From positions 206,014-270,013 of the forward strand of contig JAEPMI010000004.1 of NCBI GenBank assembly GCA_017644045.1: DNA of 64,000 nucleotides, given 5' to 3'. How positions within the stretch are numbered: position 1 is the first letter of the stretch; every line of letters begins with the position of its first letter. This document shows positions 62,386 through 64,000 of the stretch, in pieces. Below the pieces are notes generated by a model. That model worked only from the letters and a program-made list of their open reading frames with translations. It was not told where the DNA came from and did not search any database. This DNA is from Deltaproteobacteria bacterium (GTDB lineage: Bacteria > Myxococcota_A > Polyangia > Polyangiales > Houyiibacteriaceae). Both the position numbers and the translations under genes were made by a program.

Positions 62386-63477
62386 TCAGGGAGCCGGGTG
62401 CCCTGCGATCTCCGCCGCCAGTGCCGCTCGACCGCTCGCCTCGGCCGCCTCCGCGAGTCCCTCACGTGCGCCCGAGCCCGGCTCGTCCACGTCCCTGGCG
62501 CCAGCGAACGCGGCGGCCGCGGGTCCCGGCCCCTCGAGCTCGAGGAGCGCGCGACCGAGAGCCTCTTCGGAGGCCGGCTCCGCGTTCGAGCGACCGACGG
62601 CCGCCATGTCGCGCGCCATCTCCGTGTGACCGATCGCGAGCAGGAGCCGGGCGGCCTCGCCGCGCCCGCCGAGCGCGTCGGGAGCCGTGGCGAGGACCAA
62701 CGCCTCGGCCGCCTCGCGCTCGCCCAGCGCCAGCAGCGTTCGGGCTCGAAGCGCGGGCACGCCGGGCTCTCGGTCGAGCGCCGGGCCGGCGAGCAGCCGA
62801 GACGCGAGCGCCGGCCGACCGGCTTCGAGCGCCGCCCGACCCGCTTGGACGAGCTCCCCGACGACCAGTGGGACCCGAGCGGCGAGTTTCTCCGCGGCGG
62901 TCGCGGCCCGGCGCGCATCGCCCTGCTCGAGCGCCAGCGAGAGCTGAGCGCGCAGCACCGCCGGGTGGTCCTGCGGTCCCTCCGCGAGCTCCTCGAGGGC
63001 ACGTTGCGCAGCGCCGTCCCTCGCCAATCGCTCGGCGATTCGGAGGACCGGGGTCGGGGACGTCGGGTCCAGGCGGGCAGCGCGCACGAGCGCGTTCATC
63101 GCGCCGTCCGCGTCCTCTCGGGCGAGCCGGAGCTCCGCCGTCGCGAGCCAGAGCTCTTCGGTGTCCGGCTCGAGGGCCTCGGCCTCGGCCAGCGTTCGCT
63201 CGGCGGCGTCGAGCTGGCCGAGCCGGATCTCGGCTTCGGCCTGCCGAGAGGCGACGTAGGCATCGTCCTGGGCTCCTGCGCGCGCCAGCTCGTAGAGCTC
63301 GACCGCCTCCGCATCTCGCTCACCGGCTGCGAGCTCGGCGCGCACGAAGTGCTCGTAGGCGAACGGGGACACGAAGGTGCCGACCTCTCGCACTCCGTCG
63401 ATGGTGCGTGCGACCGGGTAGGTCTTCGGCGCGCACGCGCCGAGACAGAGCAACCCGGTCAGGAGCGCCGCCCTCAT
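62386..63477 (-). CDS. TPR-rich lipoprotein
   Basis: 363 residues. MRAALLTGLLCLGAC is a lipoprotein signal (Cys15). The mature protein is almost all Ala/Glu-rich TPR hairpins: AYEHFVRAELAAGERDAEAV, VASRQAEAEIRLGQLDAAE, LWLATAELRLAREDADGAM, LRAQLSLALEQGDARRAAT and further copies. It is likely an outer-membrane scaffold facing the periplasm. The ATG overlaps the stop of the upstream lipoprotein gene (ATGA), so the two are coupled. It converges with the histidine kinase gene 3 bases away. Confidence 0.82.
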   Translation of the reverse strand: MRAALLTGLLCLGACAPKTYPVARTIDGVREVGTFVSPFAYEHFVRAELAAGERDAEAVELYELARAGAQDDAYVASRQAEAEIRLGQLDAAERTLAEAEALEPDTEELWLATAELRLAREDADGAMNALVRAARLDPTSPTPVLRIAERLARDGAAQRALEELAEGPQDHPAVLRAQLSLALEQGDARRAATAAEKLAARVPLVVGELVQAGRAALEAGRPALASRLLAGPALDREPGVPALRARTLLALGEREAAEALVLATAPDALGGRGEAARLLLAIGHTEMARDMAAVGRSNAEPASEEALGRALLELEGPGPAAAAFAGARDVDEPGSGAREGLAEAAEASGRAALAAEIAGHPAP

Positions 63478-64000
63478 GGGGTCGGCGTCTGACACTCCGT
63501 CTCGTAGCCGATGCGGCACGTCAGCGGGATGGTCAGCGTGGAGCCGGGCTCCGGAGGCCAGGGGAGACCACGCGACGCTTCGCCGATCGTCTCCTCGCCG
63601 AGCGCCCCGAACTGGACGAAGAAGATGCGGATGGTGGGGTCGCCGCTCAGGGGCAGCTCCTGGGTGCCATCCACGTACATCGGCACGTCGATGATCCAGG
63701 TGGTCTCCGTCATCTCCATGTTCCGCTCGATCCATCCCTGCTGCAGGGCGAGCACGTACTCGCCGGCAGGGGTGATTCGCACGGTCACGTCGCCGTCCTC
63801 GAAGACCGGATAGTTCACCGGATCGAAGCTGACGTTGTCCGCCGGGTCGATCACGACGTCGATCCGATCGACCGCGCCGGGAACGATCGCGACGCCCGCT
63901 CCGTCCATCCCGCTGGGGGCTCGAGCACGGACCATGAAGGTCTCGAAGGTCGAGCCATCGCCACAGGAGAGGAGCGCGAGCAGCAGCAACGGGAGGAGCC
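63474..64000 (-). CDS. Lipoprotein, partial (start beyond the right edge)
   Basis: The frame is open to the end of the window. LLPLLLLALLSC just inside the edge reads as the end of a lipoprotein signal peptide, so only a few N-terminal residues are missing. A TTG at 63989 is not a convincing start. The mature part (~160 residues) is beta-rich: RARAPSGMDGAGVAIVPG, then DGDVTVRITPAGEYVLALQ, TTWIIDVPMYVDGTQELPL and LTIPLTCRIGYETEC. No family recognised. It is coupled to the TPR lipoprotein downstream. Confidence 0.75.
   Translation of the reverse strand, partial: LLPLLLLALLSCGDGSTFETFMVRARAPSGMDGAGVAIVPGAVDRIDVVIDPADNVSFDPVNYPVFEDGDVTVRITPAGEYVLALQQGWIERNMEMTETTWIIDVPMYVDGTQELPLSGDPTIRIFFVQFGALGEETIGEASRGLPWPPEPGSTLTIPLTCRIGYETECQTPTP

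Overview
The window looks like a piece of a high-GC Myxococcota (delta-proteobacterial) chromosome, most like the Polyangia/Sandaracinaceae type. This is an inference from content: three Pkn2-type Ser/Thr kinases, two proteins with a C-terminal MYXO-CTERM-like sorting tail, MopE-type CDG..DNDCDG metal-binding repeats, two sigma54 activators, many lipoproteins whose Cys is followed by Asp/Ser/Gly-rich linkers, and a DUF1592/DUF1552 pair. I see no tRNA, rRNA, CRISPR array, complete insertion sequence or prophage. Base composition is even throughout, with no obvious foreign island. Fifty-two coding regions are listed; the two at the edges (trpF at left, a lipoprotein at right) run off the window.

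Layout. 0-3.4 kb: trpF (partial) diverges from korAB, a two-subunit 2-oxoacid:ferredoxin oxidoreductase. 3.6-6.4 kb (minus): CheY-like and GAF signalling proteins, a Pro-rich myxobacterial protein and a lipoprotein. 6.5-13.5 kb (plus): a porin-like protein with acidic Ca-binding repeats, a HEAT-repeat protein, then a tightly overlapping chain ttcA - pilZ - Ser/Thr kinase - greB, and a threonine-aldolase-like enzyme. 13.5-21 kb (minus): a Cys-rich repeat lipoprotein, an Spy/CpxP-like protein, a 1307-residue metzincin lipoprotein with a candidate sigma54 promoter, and a conserved unknown. 21-28 kb (plus): a YkgJ-like Cys-cluster protein, a vWA/MopE/MYXO-CTERM protein, an M23 peptidase, DUF501 and DUF2752 proteins and a kinase. 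This ends at a MITE-like inverted repeat, where it converges with a sigma54 activator and a degenerate receiver/GGDEF protein.

30-40 kb: a lipoprotein, then a long plus-strand run rseP - rsmB - helical protein - J-like protein - Hsp70 - helical protein, which I read as a chaperone operon not matching dnaKJ. 39.6-53 kb: cell-surface and polysaccharide genes (HEXXH lipoprotein, pectate-lyase-like lipoprotein, LamG lipoprotein, beta-helix/CBM9-like protein) around a winged-helix regulator and the DUF1592/DUF1552 operon, with a kinase/PEGA pair on the minus strand. 53-64 kb: TPR and DUF4112 proteins, a VOC protein plus a large GAF-PAS-sigma54 activator, a FliO-like protein coupled to an EtfD/FadF-type membrane Fe-S oxidoreductase, a DUF1232 protein, a histidine kinase with a photoactive-yellow-protein-like PAS domain, and a TPR lipoprotein pair.

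Two signals stand out. The histidine kinase at 61.3-62.4 kb keeps the PYP residues Tyr42, Glu46, Arg52 and Cys69 with PYP's exact spacing, so it may be a blue-light sensor. Across the window, 16 genes have a TANNNT -10-like box 5-12 bases before the start codon, usually with no ribosome binding site, which suggests widespread leaderless transcripts.
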